Positions 54,184-62,569 of a DNA stretch of 64,000 nucleotides are shown in pieces. The stretch covers positions 198,430 through 262,429 of the forward strand of contig DEML01000042.1 in assembly GCA_002359185.1 (NCBI GenBank), read 5' to 3'. The notes below the pieces were generated by a model. It did not search any database. It saw nothing but the letters and a program-made list of their open reading frames with translations, and was not told the DNA's origin. The stretch comes from Planctomycetaceae bacterium UBA2671. GTDB lineage: Bacteria > Planctomycetota > Planctomycetia > Planctomycetales > Planctomycetaceae. Within the stretch, counting starts at the first letter, position 1. Every line of letters starts with the position of its first letter. Both the position numbers and the translations under genes were made by a program.

Positions 54184-56235
54184 ATGAACGAAGAACTGAA
54201 CGAAGAATTGATCTCTGCTTATCTCGATGATGAACTCGAGGGAGCAGAACGCGATACGGTGAAGAGCCGTCTCGATAAAAATATGGATGACGAGTGCCTG
54301 TTCAATGAGTTCCGTCAGTTGGGAGACCTGCTGCGGGAGTTACCCCGTGAACCTGCTCCCGCCGGCATGGCAGAAGTTGTTCGCAGACAGTTGGAACGTC
54401 AGACGCTATTCCTGACAACACAGACCGTCAAAGCCTTTTCCACGGTCGCTCGCTGGTCGAATCGCTGGCTGGCCGGGGGGTTGGCTTCCGTGCTGATGCT
54501 CTGCTTCGGATCCTACTATTTATTCCAGCAGCAGGAGTTCCATGAGCAAGTCGCGATGACTTCACCTACGCCTATTGAAAATACCTATGATGTTCGTTTG
54601 GCGGACACTTCCGGTGATTATTTAGACCGTTCCCATTCGCGTGGCACCTCCTATTTCGATGTGTACGATGGCTCGGTTGCTCAAATCAAGAAAGGGATCG
54701 CCCAGGCTCCTCAGGATCATTTCGATCTCAAATTGAATTCCAGTCCATTCGCTGAAATGGAGTCGCACGATTTCGTTTCAAATGGTTTGGAATCTCTCAG
54801 AGAAAATGAAAATGCCCTTGAGTTGACCGAGATACAGCCTCCGACTGTTCAACCGGAATCGATGGCTGGCGTTTCCTTTTCCACTGCTGATCTCCCTCCT
54901 CCTCCACCCATTCCTGCGGAGTTGGAAAGTTCGATTCTGGCGCGATTGAATGAATCTCCCAAGTTGGGTCGCAAACTCCAGACAGGTGAACTTGTCCGTC
55001 TGCTCAAAGAAAACGATAGCGAAGTCGCCCTCGTGGAGTTGAGTGTCGTCGATGTTCGACTGACCTGCGGCCAGGTGCAGATGCTGCTGGTGCAGAATAA
55101 CATTGCGGAGAGTCCATCGAAAGATTCGCTCAATGCGATGGCAGGCAAGCAGCCCCTTCAGCGAGCCAAAATTCAAGCCCCGGAAAAATCGGAAATTCGA
55201 CAAAGCGATGGATTTAAGGGCGATAGCATCATTGTCGATAATCTGACTTCCGCTCCACAGTCAAAAGTTGCAGAGCCTGCAGCCGAGAAGAAAGCAGCTG
55301 CGAACAAGCAGGAGTTGATCGCCTTTTATGTCGATGCCCCGACCGAAAGCGTTCTCAACTCTTTAAGTCAGTTGGAATCTCTCGATCAGGTTCAAAAAAT
55401 TCACGTCGGAGAAGCCCCGCATCTTTCGCATGATTTTTACTCTGTCGTGCCGATGAATGCGGAAAGTACTCTGGGTGAATCACTGCCGCTGATGGTGAAT
55501 GTTTTCAATCGCGCTTACTACGGCAACGGGATGGTTGGAGAATCTGAAGACGAAGCGTTATCTCATAAAGAAGCCGAATTGCAAAAGCCTTTTCGCTTCG
55601 ATCAACTCGAAATGTCAGGAGAGGAACTCTTAGTCAGTAACAACGGACGACAACTCCGATTTCTCTATTCCCCTGTCGACAATCGTGAAGCGCTGGAAAG
55701 CATTGCACCGCAACAGAATGCAGAGGAGTTCACTGGTCCTGATAGGACTTTGACAAAGCCTGCACAGGATCAAAAACAGATTTCAAATCCGCCAGTTGCA
55801 ACAATCCCATTTAATAGTCCCGAGGGGGAAACGAAAGAGGCACCCGTAACGACAAGCCAACCCTGGACGGAAACTCTCGTCACTTCACTTCAAGACAAAA
55901 ATTCCGATGATACTGTCGATCCTCAGACACTGGCCTATCAGGTCACGGTTAACCTGATTCCGTTGGAGAATCCTGCAGAAGAATCGGCCCCGAAATTTTA
56001 TAAACCTGGAGAGCCAACTTCGGGCGATGGGGCTATGCCTGTGCCTAATTCAGAATTGACGGCTCTGGGATTGAATCAAGCCGAAAAACAGGTCTGGGAT
56101 GAAAACGGAGTCGCACAGGAACGGAAATCGGGAGTTGCGGATTCACCTTTCGCGCCCAATCCCGAGCTAGCCGCAAAGCAACCTCCCCGCAGAACGCGCA
56201 TGGTGATTGTGCTGACGCCGGTCAAAGTGGATTAA
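54184..56235 (+). CDS. Large membrane protein with anti-sigma-like N-terminus
   Basis: A 683-aa protein. Residues 1-75 (ELNEELISAYLDDELEGAER onward) have the LISAYLDDEL helix typical of anti-sigma N-terminal domains. The zinc HxxxCxxC is missing: only Cys38 is present. One transmembrane helix (about 95-114) follows. Beyond it are roughly 570 mostly low-complexity, Pro- and Gln-rich residues, with possible small folded parts such as ELIAFYVDAPTESVLNSLSQ. This extracytoplasmic region is far larger than in ordinary anti-sigma factors. It lies just after the ECF gene, so it is probably its membrane-bound partner and could sense envelope state. Confidence 0.7.
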   Translation: MNEELNEELISAYLDDELEGAERDTVKSRLDKNMDDECLFNEFRQLGDLLRELPREPAPAGMAEVVRRQLERQTLFLTTQTVKAFSTVARWSNRWLAGGLASVLMLCFGSYYLFQQQEFHEQVAMTSPTPIENTYDVRLADTSGDYLDRSHSRGTSYFDVYDGSVAQIKKGIAQAPQDHFDLKLNSSPFAEMESHDFVSNGLESLRENENALELTEIQPPTVQPESMAGVSFSTADLPPPPPIPAELESSILARLNESPKLGRKLQTGELVRLLKENDSEVALVELSVVDVRLTCGQVQMLLVQNNIAESPSKDSLNAMAGKQPLQRAKIQAPEKSEIRQSDGFKGDSIIVDNLTSAPQSKVAEPAAEKKAAANKQELIAFYVDAPTESVLNSLSQLESLDQVQKIHVGEAPHLSHDFYSVVPMNAESTLGESLPLMVNVFNRAYYGNGMVGESEDEALSHKEAELQKPFRFDQLEMSGEELLVSNNGRQLRFLYSPVDNREALESIAPQQNAEEFTGPDRTLTKPAQDQKQISNPPVATIPFNSPEGETKEAPVTTSQPWTETLVTSLQDKNSDDTVDPQTLAYQVTVNLIPLENPAEESAPKFYKPGEPTSGDGAMPVPNSELTALGLNQAEKQVWDENGVAQERKSGVADSPFAPNPELAAKQPPRRTRMVIVLTPVKVD

Positions 56236-56300
56236 AGCGACGGACCTCGAATTAAGAAATCTCCACGCCCATCATTTCATTCTGGGCGAGCCACCCAACC

Positions 56301-56753
<453 letters not shown>

Positions 56754-56918
56754 GAATTACTCCCCATTGTTTCTATCAACTTGAGGGTTTGTATGGCGGA
56801 CTCAATGTATCTGAACAAATATAATAACAAATGAAATACAAAGAACGCGAAGGAGACAAGGAGTTTTCCTTGCAAACTTCGCGTTCTGATTATTTGATCC
56901 AATCGCATTCCACACGCA

Positions 56919-58100
56919 TTAATTGTCGGGCACGAAGATTTCGTGGGAAGCTGGCTGAATGTTCGAATCTGTTTGCTGGTGTGAGTGTTCCAATTGTGAT
57001 TTTTCCGCGGTCAGTCGGGAAAGTTGTCCCTGCGTTTGTTCTGGAAACATCCGAACGGAAGTGACAACCCGCTTCTGCTGTTCGAACTGCATGCCGTTGG
57101 CCTGGACGGTCATATTGAGCAGATGATCGATGCGGGATTCGAGTGGCAATCCTGTTTTGCGATCAATCGTACACGTTCCGGCTGAATGCCCATTTCGAAC
57201 CTGGAGCGAGACAGAATCGCTCCCCTGATTGGACGAAACCGAAGCGGGAACGATCTCACCCAAAACTTCAACTTTGGCATAATCCTCATTCAACTCGCGA
57301 AGCGTATACGTGTTGTTGATCGACATCGGCACCGGATCGCTGAACTGGCGGGATTTAGTCCAGTTGCCTCCCAGCCTCACAATCATCGAACCATCTGACG
57401 ATTCCGGATCGTAAGGCAGCAGGCCAATCGTGTCGTCGACAAAATTGGCGATTCCCTGTTGACCGGAATATTGAGCCAGCATCTGCGAGACCGCCTCGGC
57501 TTTCTGCTGCGGCACATTTAACAGGCAACGTTTCATGAATTCATTGAAATTGATGACTTCGGTGATTTTATTGTCTGGCCCAACCCAGAATGAAAATCCA
57601 TTGTTGACCATTCCATGATAAACTAATGCTCCATCAGGAATCGGATAGGGAGGCTGTTGAGAATCGTAACTCACCTGCTGACCGTTCAGATTCGTCTGAT
57701 ACTTCACCCGGTTGTATCGCACCGTGAACAGTTTGTATTTGTCGCGAATTTCATCGACGGTTACAGCCATGTCGAGTTCAATCCGCTCCTGAGTATCAAA
57801 AGCTCCCTGCGCAGTTTTCTGAGTGAGCGTTTTCTCCACGACTTTCTGCAATGGAAAACGGGCTCCCGGTTGCAGATTAACTCCCAGCGAAGCCGTTGCT
57901 GGAGTTTTCGCGGCTGGAGCATCCTCGGCTACTTTTTCTTCGTTTTCGAGTTCAAACCAGGAGTCATCGAGCACTTCGCTCGAATCTGGCGTATCGGAGC
58001 CGCAACCACATACGAACGCACACAGGACCAGAGACATCATCAATGCCTGAAAGCAGTTTCGAATTCGGGTCAAATACAGATAAGGTATCTTCAAAAGCAT
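56919..58100 (-). CDS. Predicted lipoprotein of unknown function
   Basis: A 393-aa protein from ATG 58100, preceded by GGAGG at five bases. The signal ends in LVLCAFVCGCGSD, with a lipobox before a Cys. The mature part is beta-rich and repeats long amphipathic strands such as LQPGARFPLQKVVEKTLTQ and YTLRELNEDYAKVEVLGEIV. It may belong to the DUF6263-like group of exported proteins, but I am not sure. A frame extension to TTG 58133 exists. It is a single gene on the minus strand. Confidence 0.65.
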   Translation of the reverse strand: MLLKIPYLYLTRIRNCFQALMMSLVLCAFVCGCGSDTPDSSEVLDDSWFELENEEKVAEDAPAAKTPATASLGVNLQPGARFPLQKVVEKTLTQKTAQGAFDTQERIELDMAVTVDEIRDKYKLFTVRYNRVKYQTNLNGQQVSYDSQQPPYPIPDGALVYHGMVNNGFSFWVGPDNKITEVINFNEFMKRCLLNVPQQKAEAVSQMLAQYSGQQGIANFVDDTIGLLPYDPESSDGSMIVRLGGNWTKSRQFSDPVPMSINNTYTLRELNEDYAKVEVLGEIVPASVSSNQGSDSVSLQVRNGHSAGTCTIDRKTGLPLESRIDHLLNMTVQANGMQFEQQKRVVTSVRMFPEQTQGQLSRLTAEKSQLEHSHQQTDSNIQPASHEIFVPDN

Positions 58101-58237
58101 TGCGCCCTCCCTGGCCAATGGAATCCTGTTCAAAGCTCATCCTGCAGAATCTCTCAGGATAGCTGCGGACTATAACGCAGAGCATCCATTCGGGAAAAGA
58201 CCGATTTCCCGCTGGTTTTGGCCTATAAAGTCATCAA

Positions 58238-58306
58238 TACAAGCACGAAGCGCAAGTGAGTGTGTCTAATCGCGAAGAAACACACTCGCTTGCTCTTCGT
58301 GCTTGT
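58238..58306. repeat. Inverted repeat, ACAAGCACGAAGCGCAAGCGAGT family
   Basis: Arms tacaagcacgaagcgcaagt (from 58238) and cgcttgctcttcgtgcttgt (to 58306) match the hairpins at 9758-9824 and 18372-18449. It lies between two divergent genes, so it is not simply a terminator. Confidence 0.75.
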
Positions 58307-58408
58307 GATTAATTCAGCGAGATTTGATTTCATCCGGGTGACAATCACTGCCAGACATCATATCATCGAGCACTGATGTCAATCTCGCCCATGAATGAAA
58401 GACTCACA

Positions 58409-59854
58409 ATGAATCTCCACACAATAATCGCCAGCCTGCTCACACTGACCCTGATTTGCAGCGACCTCATCTCAATCCAGGCCGCTGAGCAACCCAATTT
58501 CGTCATCATCTTTACGGACGATCAAGGCTACGGCGACGTCGGCTGCTTTGGAGCTGAAGGTTACGAGACACCAAATCTCGATCAAATGGCAGACGAGGGG
58601 CGGAAGTTTACGAATTTCTATGTCTCTCAAGCTGTCTGCAGTGCGTCCCGAACTTCAATACTGACAGGATGTTACAACATTCGACTCGGAATCACGGGAG
58701 CATTAAGCCATCGCTCAACCATTGGCATCAATTCCGAGGAAATGACGCTTGCCGAACTCGTCAAGCAGAAAGATTATGCCACCGCAGCCTATGGCAAATG
58801 GCATCTGGGCTATCAGCAAAAGTTTCTCCCTCTTCAGCATGGCTTCGACGATTACTTCGGGCTGCCCTACTCCAACGATATGTGGCCCTATCACCCGGCT
58901 TACATCAATTTGCCAGAGGACCAAAAGGCCAAACGCGGCTTTCCCGATTTGCCGCTCATCTCCAAGAATCAAATCGTCAATCCCGCAGTCACCCCGGAAG
59001 ATCAAACGCACCTGACAACATGGTACACCGAACATGCCGTCAAATTTATTGAAGACAATCAAGACAAACCGTTTCTGCTCTACCTGGCTCACTCGATGCC
59101 GCATGTGCCGTTATATGTCTCGGATAAATACAAGGGCGACTCCGAACAGGGCACCTTTGGAGATGTTATCGAAGAAATCGACTGGTCGGTCGGTCAGGTA
59201 TTGTCCACATTGAAGAAGCACGGCCTGGACGAAAACACCCTCGTCATTTTCACTTCTGATAACGGCCCCTGGCTTTCTTACGGAAATCACGCTGGATCAG
59301 CCGGTCCATTTCGGGAAGGCAAAGGGACAACCTGGGAAGGGGGCGTACGAGAACCGTGCATCATGCGCTGGCCCGGCAAAATTCCTGCAGGAACAGTTTG
59401 CGATGAGTTATCAGCCACGATCGACATTTTCCCCACAATTGCCGCTCTGGCCGATGTCCCTCTGCCCGATCACAAAATCGATGGACACGATATCCGTCCG
59501 CTCATGTTTGGAGAAAAAGGAGCGAAAACTCCCCACGAGGTCTACTATTACTATTGGGGAACTCATCTCGAAGCGATCCGCAGCGGCGACTGGAAACTGC
59601 ATTTCCCCCACTCTTATCGCAGCCTGACGGGAGAGCCGGGCAAAGATGGTCTGCCGGGTGGCTACACTCAGCAGAAAACGGGGCTCGCTCTCTATAATCT
59701 GAAAACAGACAAGGGCGAAACGACGGATGTGAAAGATGAACATCCTGAGATTGTCGCCAAATTACAAAAATTAGCGGAGATCGCCCGGGCAGACCTCGGG
59801 GATTCTGCAACCAAAACACAGGGCACAGGAAAACGCGAACCGGGACGGATTTAA
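58409..59854 (+). CDS. Secreted arylsulfatase (CSASR type)
   Basis: A 481-aa sulfatase with signal peptide ending near SIQAAEQ. FTDDQGYGDVGCFGAEGYET supplies metal-binding Asp residues. Cys77 in CSASR, with Ala in place of Pro, is the likely formylglycine precursor. KWHLGYQQKFLPLQHGFDDY and FTSDNGPWLSYG add active-site positions. It resembles arylsulfatase A-type enzymes; the natural substrate is probably a sulfated polysaccharide. ATG 58376 and 58391 are also in frame. The gene has no close neighbours on its strand upstream. Confidence 0.9.
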   Translation: MNLHTIIASLLTLTLICSDLISIQAAEQPNFVIIFTDDQGYGDVGCFGAEGYETPNLDQMADEGRKFTNFYVSQAVCSASRTSILTGCYNIRLGITGALSHRSTIGINSEEMTLAELVKQKDYATAAYGKWHLGYQQKFLPLQHGFDDYFGLPYSNDMWPYHPAYINLPEDQKAKRGFPDLPLISKNQIVNPAVTPEDQTHLTTWYTEHAVKFIEDNQDKPFLLYLAHSMPHVPLYVSDKYKGDSEQGTFGDVIEEIDWSVGQVLSTLKKHGLDENTLVIFTSDNGPWLSYGNHAGSAGPFREGKGTTWEGGVREPCIMRWPGKIPAGTVCDELSATIDIFPTIAALADVPLPDHKIDGHDIRPLMFGEKGAKTPHEVYYYYWGTHLEAIRSGDWKLHFPHSYRSLTGEPGKDGLPGGYTQQKTGLALYNLKTDKGETTDVKDEHPEIVAKLQKLAEIARADLGDSATKTQGTGKREPGRI

Positions 59855-59875
59855 CTGGAATCATTCCATGAACAG

Positions 59876-59978
59876 GTAGGACAGGCTTCCAGCCTGTCTA
59901 ATATAGACGTCATTCTGCCCGAAAATCGTCAAACGAGAGAACCGCGCCCAAAAAAGACAGGCAGGATGCCTGTACTAC
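59876..59978. repeat. Inverted repeat, GGCTTCCAGCCTGTC family
   Basis: gtaggacaggcttccagcct (from 59876) and aggcaggatgcctgtactac (to 59978) are imperfectly inverted around a long loop. Same family as 13024-13099 and the outer arms of 7434-7593. It lies in the sulfatase-aldolase gap; nothing else is recognised in 59855-60135. Confidence 0.65.
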
Positions 59979-60135
59979 GGGTTTATCAATCAACTCCTGT
60001 GGATGCGTTCGATTGAGAATCGCTCCAATGCTCTCATTCTGAACCCTCACACTTGAATTCCCGAGCAATAATCATCAATCTGTGAGCGATTGAATTGGTA
60101 AATAACGGACAAATCGAACACACAGGAATTGTAAA

Positions 60136-61167
60136 ATGCCTATCGCAACACCCGAACAATACGGAAAAATGATCGATGCCGCCCAAAAAGGCGACTACGC
60201 TTACCCGGCTATCAACATTTCTTCTCTGGTCACTTTGAATGCTGCTCTCAAGGGTTTCGCAGACAAAAAGTCCGACGGCATCATTCAGGTTTCCATCGGT
60301 GGCGGAAAATTTGCCTCCGGCATGAACGTCGGCTGTGCGGTTGAAGGAGCCGTCGTGCTGGCAGAAGCCGCTCATCGACTGGCTGCCAAATACGATGTCA
60401 TGATCGCTCTCCACACCGACCACTGTCAGCCAGACAAAGTCGAAAGCTTCCTCAAACCGCTGATCGCCGAAACCGCCAAGTTCCGCGCCGCTGGCAAAGG
60501 CAACCTGTTCCAGTCTCACATGCTCGATGCCTCCGAGTTGCCACTCGATGAAAACATGAAACTCTCGCAAGAGTTGCTCAAGCTCTGTGCAGAGAACGAA
60601 ATCATCCTGGAAGTCGAAGCCGGCGTTGTCGGTGGAGAAGAAGACGGCATCGACAATTCCGATCAGCCAGCCGAAAAACTCTACACCACCCCCGAAGACA
60701 TGGTCGCTGTCTACGAAGCCCTCAACGGTCTCGGACGCTACATGTTCGCCGCCACCTTCGGCAATGTTCACGGCTCCTACAAACCAGGTCACGTCAAACT
60801 GCGACCGGAAATTCTGAAGACTGGTCAGGATGCCGTCATCGCCAAATATGGCAAAGACGCAGCCTTCGACCTCGTCTTCCACGGCGGCTCCGGCACACCG
60901 AACGAGCAGATTCGCGAAACCCTCGCCTACGGCGTCATCAAAATGAATATCGACACCGATACTCAATACGCCTTCACTCGACCGATCGCCGCTCACATGT
61001 TCAAGAACTACGACGGCGTCCTCAAAGTCGACGGCGAAATCGGCAACAAAAAAGCCTACGACCCACGAGCCTACCTCAAAGCAGCAGAACAAGGAGTCGC
61101 AGACCGCCTCGGCGAAGCCTGCGACGACCTCCTCAGCTCAGGCAAAACCGTCTTCGGCAAAGTCTAA
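60136..61167 (+). CDS. fbaA: Fructose-bisphosphate aldolase, class II
   Basis: A zinc-dependent aldolase of glycolysis and gluconeogenesis, 343 aa, from the long class IIA group. The start PIATPEQYGKMIDAAQKGDY is followed by PAINISSL. ALHTDHC provides the proton-transferring Asp and a zinc-ligand His. EVEAGVVGGEEDG, FGNVHGSYKPG and DLVFHGGSGTP give further zinc and phosphate sites. NIDTDTQYAFTRPI closes the active site. It is followed by a strong terminator. Confidence 0.95.
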   Translation: MPIATPEQYGKMIDAAQKGDYAYPAINISSLVTLNAALKGFADKKSDGIIQVSIGGGKFASGMNVGCAVEGAVVLAEAAHRLAAKYDVMIALHTDHCQPDKVESFLKPLIAETAKFRAAGKGNLFQSHMLDASELPLDENMKLSQELLKLCAENEIILEVEAGVVGGEEDGIDNSDQPAEKLYTTPEDMVAVYEALNGLGRYMFAATFGNVHGSYKPGHVKLRPEILKTGQDAVIAKYGKDAAFDLVFHGGSGTPNEQIRETLAYGVIKMNIDTDTQYAFTRPIAAHMFKNYDGVLKVDGEIGNKKAYDPRAYLKAAEQGVADRLGEACDDLLSSGKTVFGKV

Positions 61168-61264
61168 CGAGCGTTCCGCTCGACCGGGGGCAGTCGCATG
61201 AGCGCACACTGACTGAGTTCGCTGAGTTTGCTCCTGCAGGTCGTGGAAGAGACTAAGTAATAAT

Positions 61265-61298
61265 AAAAAAGCCGGGTGAGAAATCATCCGGCTTTTTT
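61265..61298 (+). terminator. Rho-independent terminator downstream of fbaA
   Basis: An A-rich run precedes gccgggtga (61271-61279), which pairs with tcatccggc (61284-61292) around a GAAA-like tetraloop. Six T follow. The hairpin starts about 100 bases after the fbaA stop. Confidence 0.9.
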
Positions 61299-61394
61299 GT
61301 TGCTGAAATTTATTTGGTATGATCACTGTTTTGATGATAGACTGTTAGTGAGATTTTCTAGAGGAAACCACTTGAAATCGAATGATGATCGAAC

Positions 61395-61637
61395 ATGTCT
61401 AACTATCAGACAATCTTGGAAGAAGCTTCTTTGCTTTCATTTGAAGAACGTCTTCGTCTTATCGAAGAACTTTCCTTGAAACTTCCGAATGAGATCTCTC
61501 CACCGCTATCGGAGGAATGGATGGAGGTGATTCATCGCAGAAGTCGAGAAATCGATAATCGTGAAGTTAAGATCGAGTCATGGGAGTCGCTCCAAAAACG
61601 TTTAGAAGCGAAAATTGAGACTCATGCTGAAAATTGA
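61395..61637 (+). CDS. Antitoxin-like addiction module component
   Basis: An 80-aa helical protein of the putative addiction module component family. The ILEEASLLSFEERLRLIEEL helix is followed by a SPPLSEEWMEVIHRRSREI segment and a C-terminal helix ending in ETHAEN, as in that family. These proteins are paired with RelE/ParE-type toxins. The toxin frame directly downstream overlaps its end by 14 bases but is interrupted, so this antitoxin appears to be an orphan. It may be left over, or still active against toxins elsewhere. Confidence 0.85.
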   Translation: MSNYQTILEEASLLSFEERLRLIEELSLKLPNEISPPLSEEWMEVIHRRSREIDNREVKIESWESLQKRLEAKIETHAEN

Positions 61638-61944
61638 GTTTCACCCAGAAGCATCCAATGAACTTGATGTTTCTGTTGATTGGTACTTATAGCAGAACAC
61701 TGAGATCGCAGTTACATCTTTGAATATGGTCAAGTCCGCGATTCAATCGATTGCATTCGATCCGGAGCGATTTGTAAAAATCGATTCTCAACATCACTGC
61801 TTCAATCACTCTAAATTTCCATTCCAGATTGTCTATCGTTTCAATAAAGAAATGATTTAGGTGATTGAGTCGCTCACTGCAGCAAACGTCCTGGCTATTG
61901 GTCAGATAGGATGTGAAATAATACTGAATATCAGGAATGGATAA
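61624..61944 (+). pseudogene. RelE/ParE-type toxin pseudogene
   Basis: From ATG 61624 the frame reads MLKIEFHPEASNELDVSVDW then YL, followed by an in-frame TAG (61690-61692). It continues QNTEIAVTSLNMVKSAIQSI and FPFQIVYRFNKEMI, then a second TAG (61858-61860), and ends at TAA (61942-61944). Segments of a ParE toxin are clear: the FHPEA start, AIQSIAFDPERF and the FPFQIVYRF strand. The frame is kept through both stops, so decay is by point mutation and looks recent. It follows its antitoxin in the usual order. Confidence 0.85.
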
Positions 61945-61960
61945 GCATAACGTGGCAAGA

Positions 61961-62055
61961 CTATTCAGGATTCAATTCCTTCAGCCTCTCCTTTTCATCT
62001 TCATTACCCTGATCAGCCGCTTTCTGATACCACTAATAGCGCAGTGCAAATTCCG
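61961..62055 (-). pseudogene. Fragment of a Sel1-repeat protein
   Basis: The minus strand reads ALRY, a stop (62033-62035), then WYQKAADQGNEDEKERLKEL and NPE, ending in TAG (61961-61963). WYQKAADQGN is the core of a Sel1 repeat. No start or upstream repeats can be found, so only the last unit of a lost gene remains. It lies in a convergent position next to the toxin pseudogene. Confidence 0.65.
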
Positions 62056-62569
62056 TTAATGATCAATTTTAACTTTGATGTTCAAACCTATTGTTGAGTA
62101 AGTTCGTATCCGACAAATTATGATTCAGTGTTATGGAATTATCACGAGCAAGTGAATTTACTTTTGAGGCATTCGGGAGTTCTTCCCCATTTACAGAACC
62201 AAAGCTTCCTGATAAGCACAAAATTGAGCTTACGAGCAGGCTATATAAAAACGCATGATTTGTTCAATGAAGAATTTTCATGTGGTCGTGGGAGATCTAC
62301 ATCAAGAGATTGAAGAAACGGTTTCTGTTGAAACAGCATTGAATCATGGTAACCGTTCACACCCTGCAATTGATGTAATAGGTTTTCGATGTTTTTGACT
62401 CATGTTAAGTTGAAAGTTGTAGCAGAAAAATATGATCACGTCGCGGATGCGAAAAGTATTTAATTGATAAAAAGAATCCTGGCATGGGTTACTGGCATGT
62501 GAGGTAGGGAGCCGAGTATGCTCAATCCGTCATTATAGCGTTCAAGAAAAATCTCTTGCTGAAAAATGT
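62056..62569. other. Degraded region with weak coding remnants
   Basis: About 500 bases with no intact gene. A short plus-strand frame (62255-62398) reads SMKNFHVVVGDLHQEI and ends HPAIDVIGFRCF. The ending is loosely like the GFR close of formylglycine-generating-enzyme domains, but the evidence is thin. Together with the toxin and Sel1 fragments this suggests a decaying stretch before the antiporter gene. Confidence 0.35.

Noticed and set aside
60034..61092. 352-aa open frame opposite fbaA
   Set aside because: Antisense shadow of a clear aldolase gene, with very skewed composition (Phe, Val, Gly).
61624..61944. Amber (TAG) recoding in the toxin gene
   Set aside because: Normal genes here end in TAG (for example uppS), so point-mutation decay is simpler.
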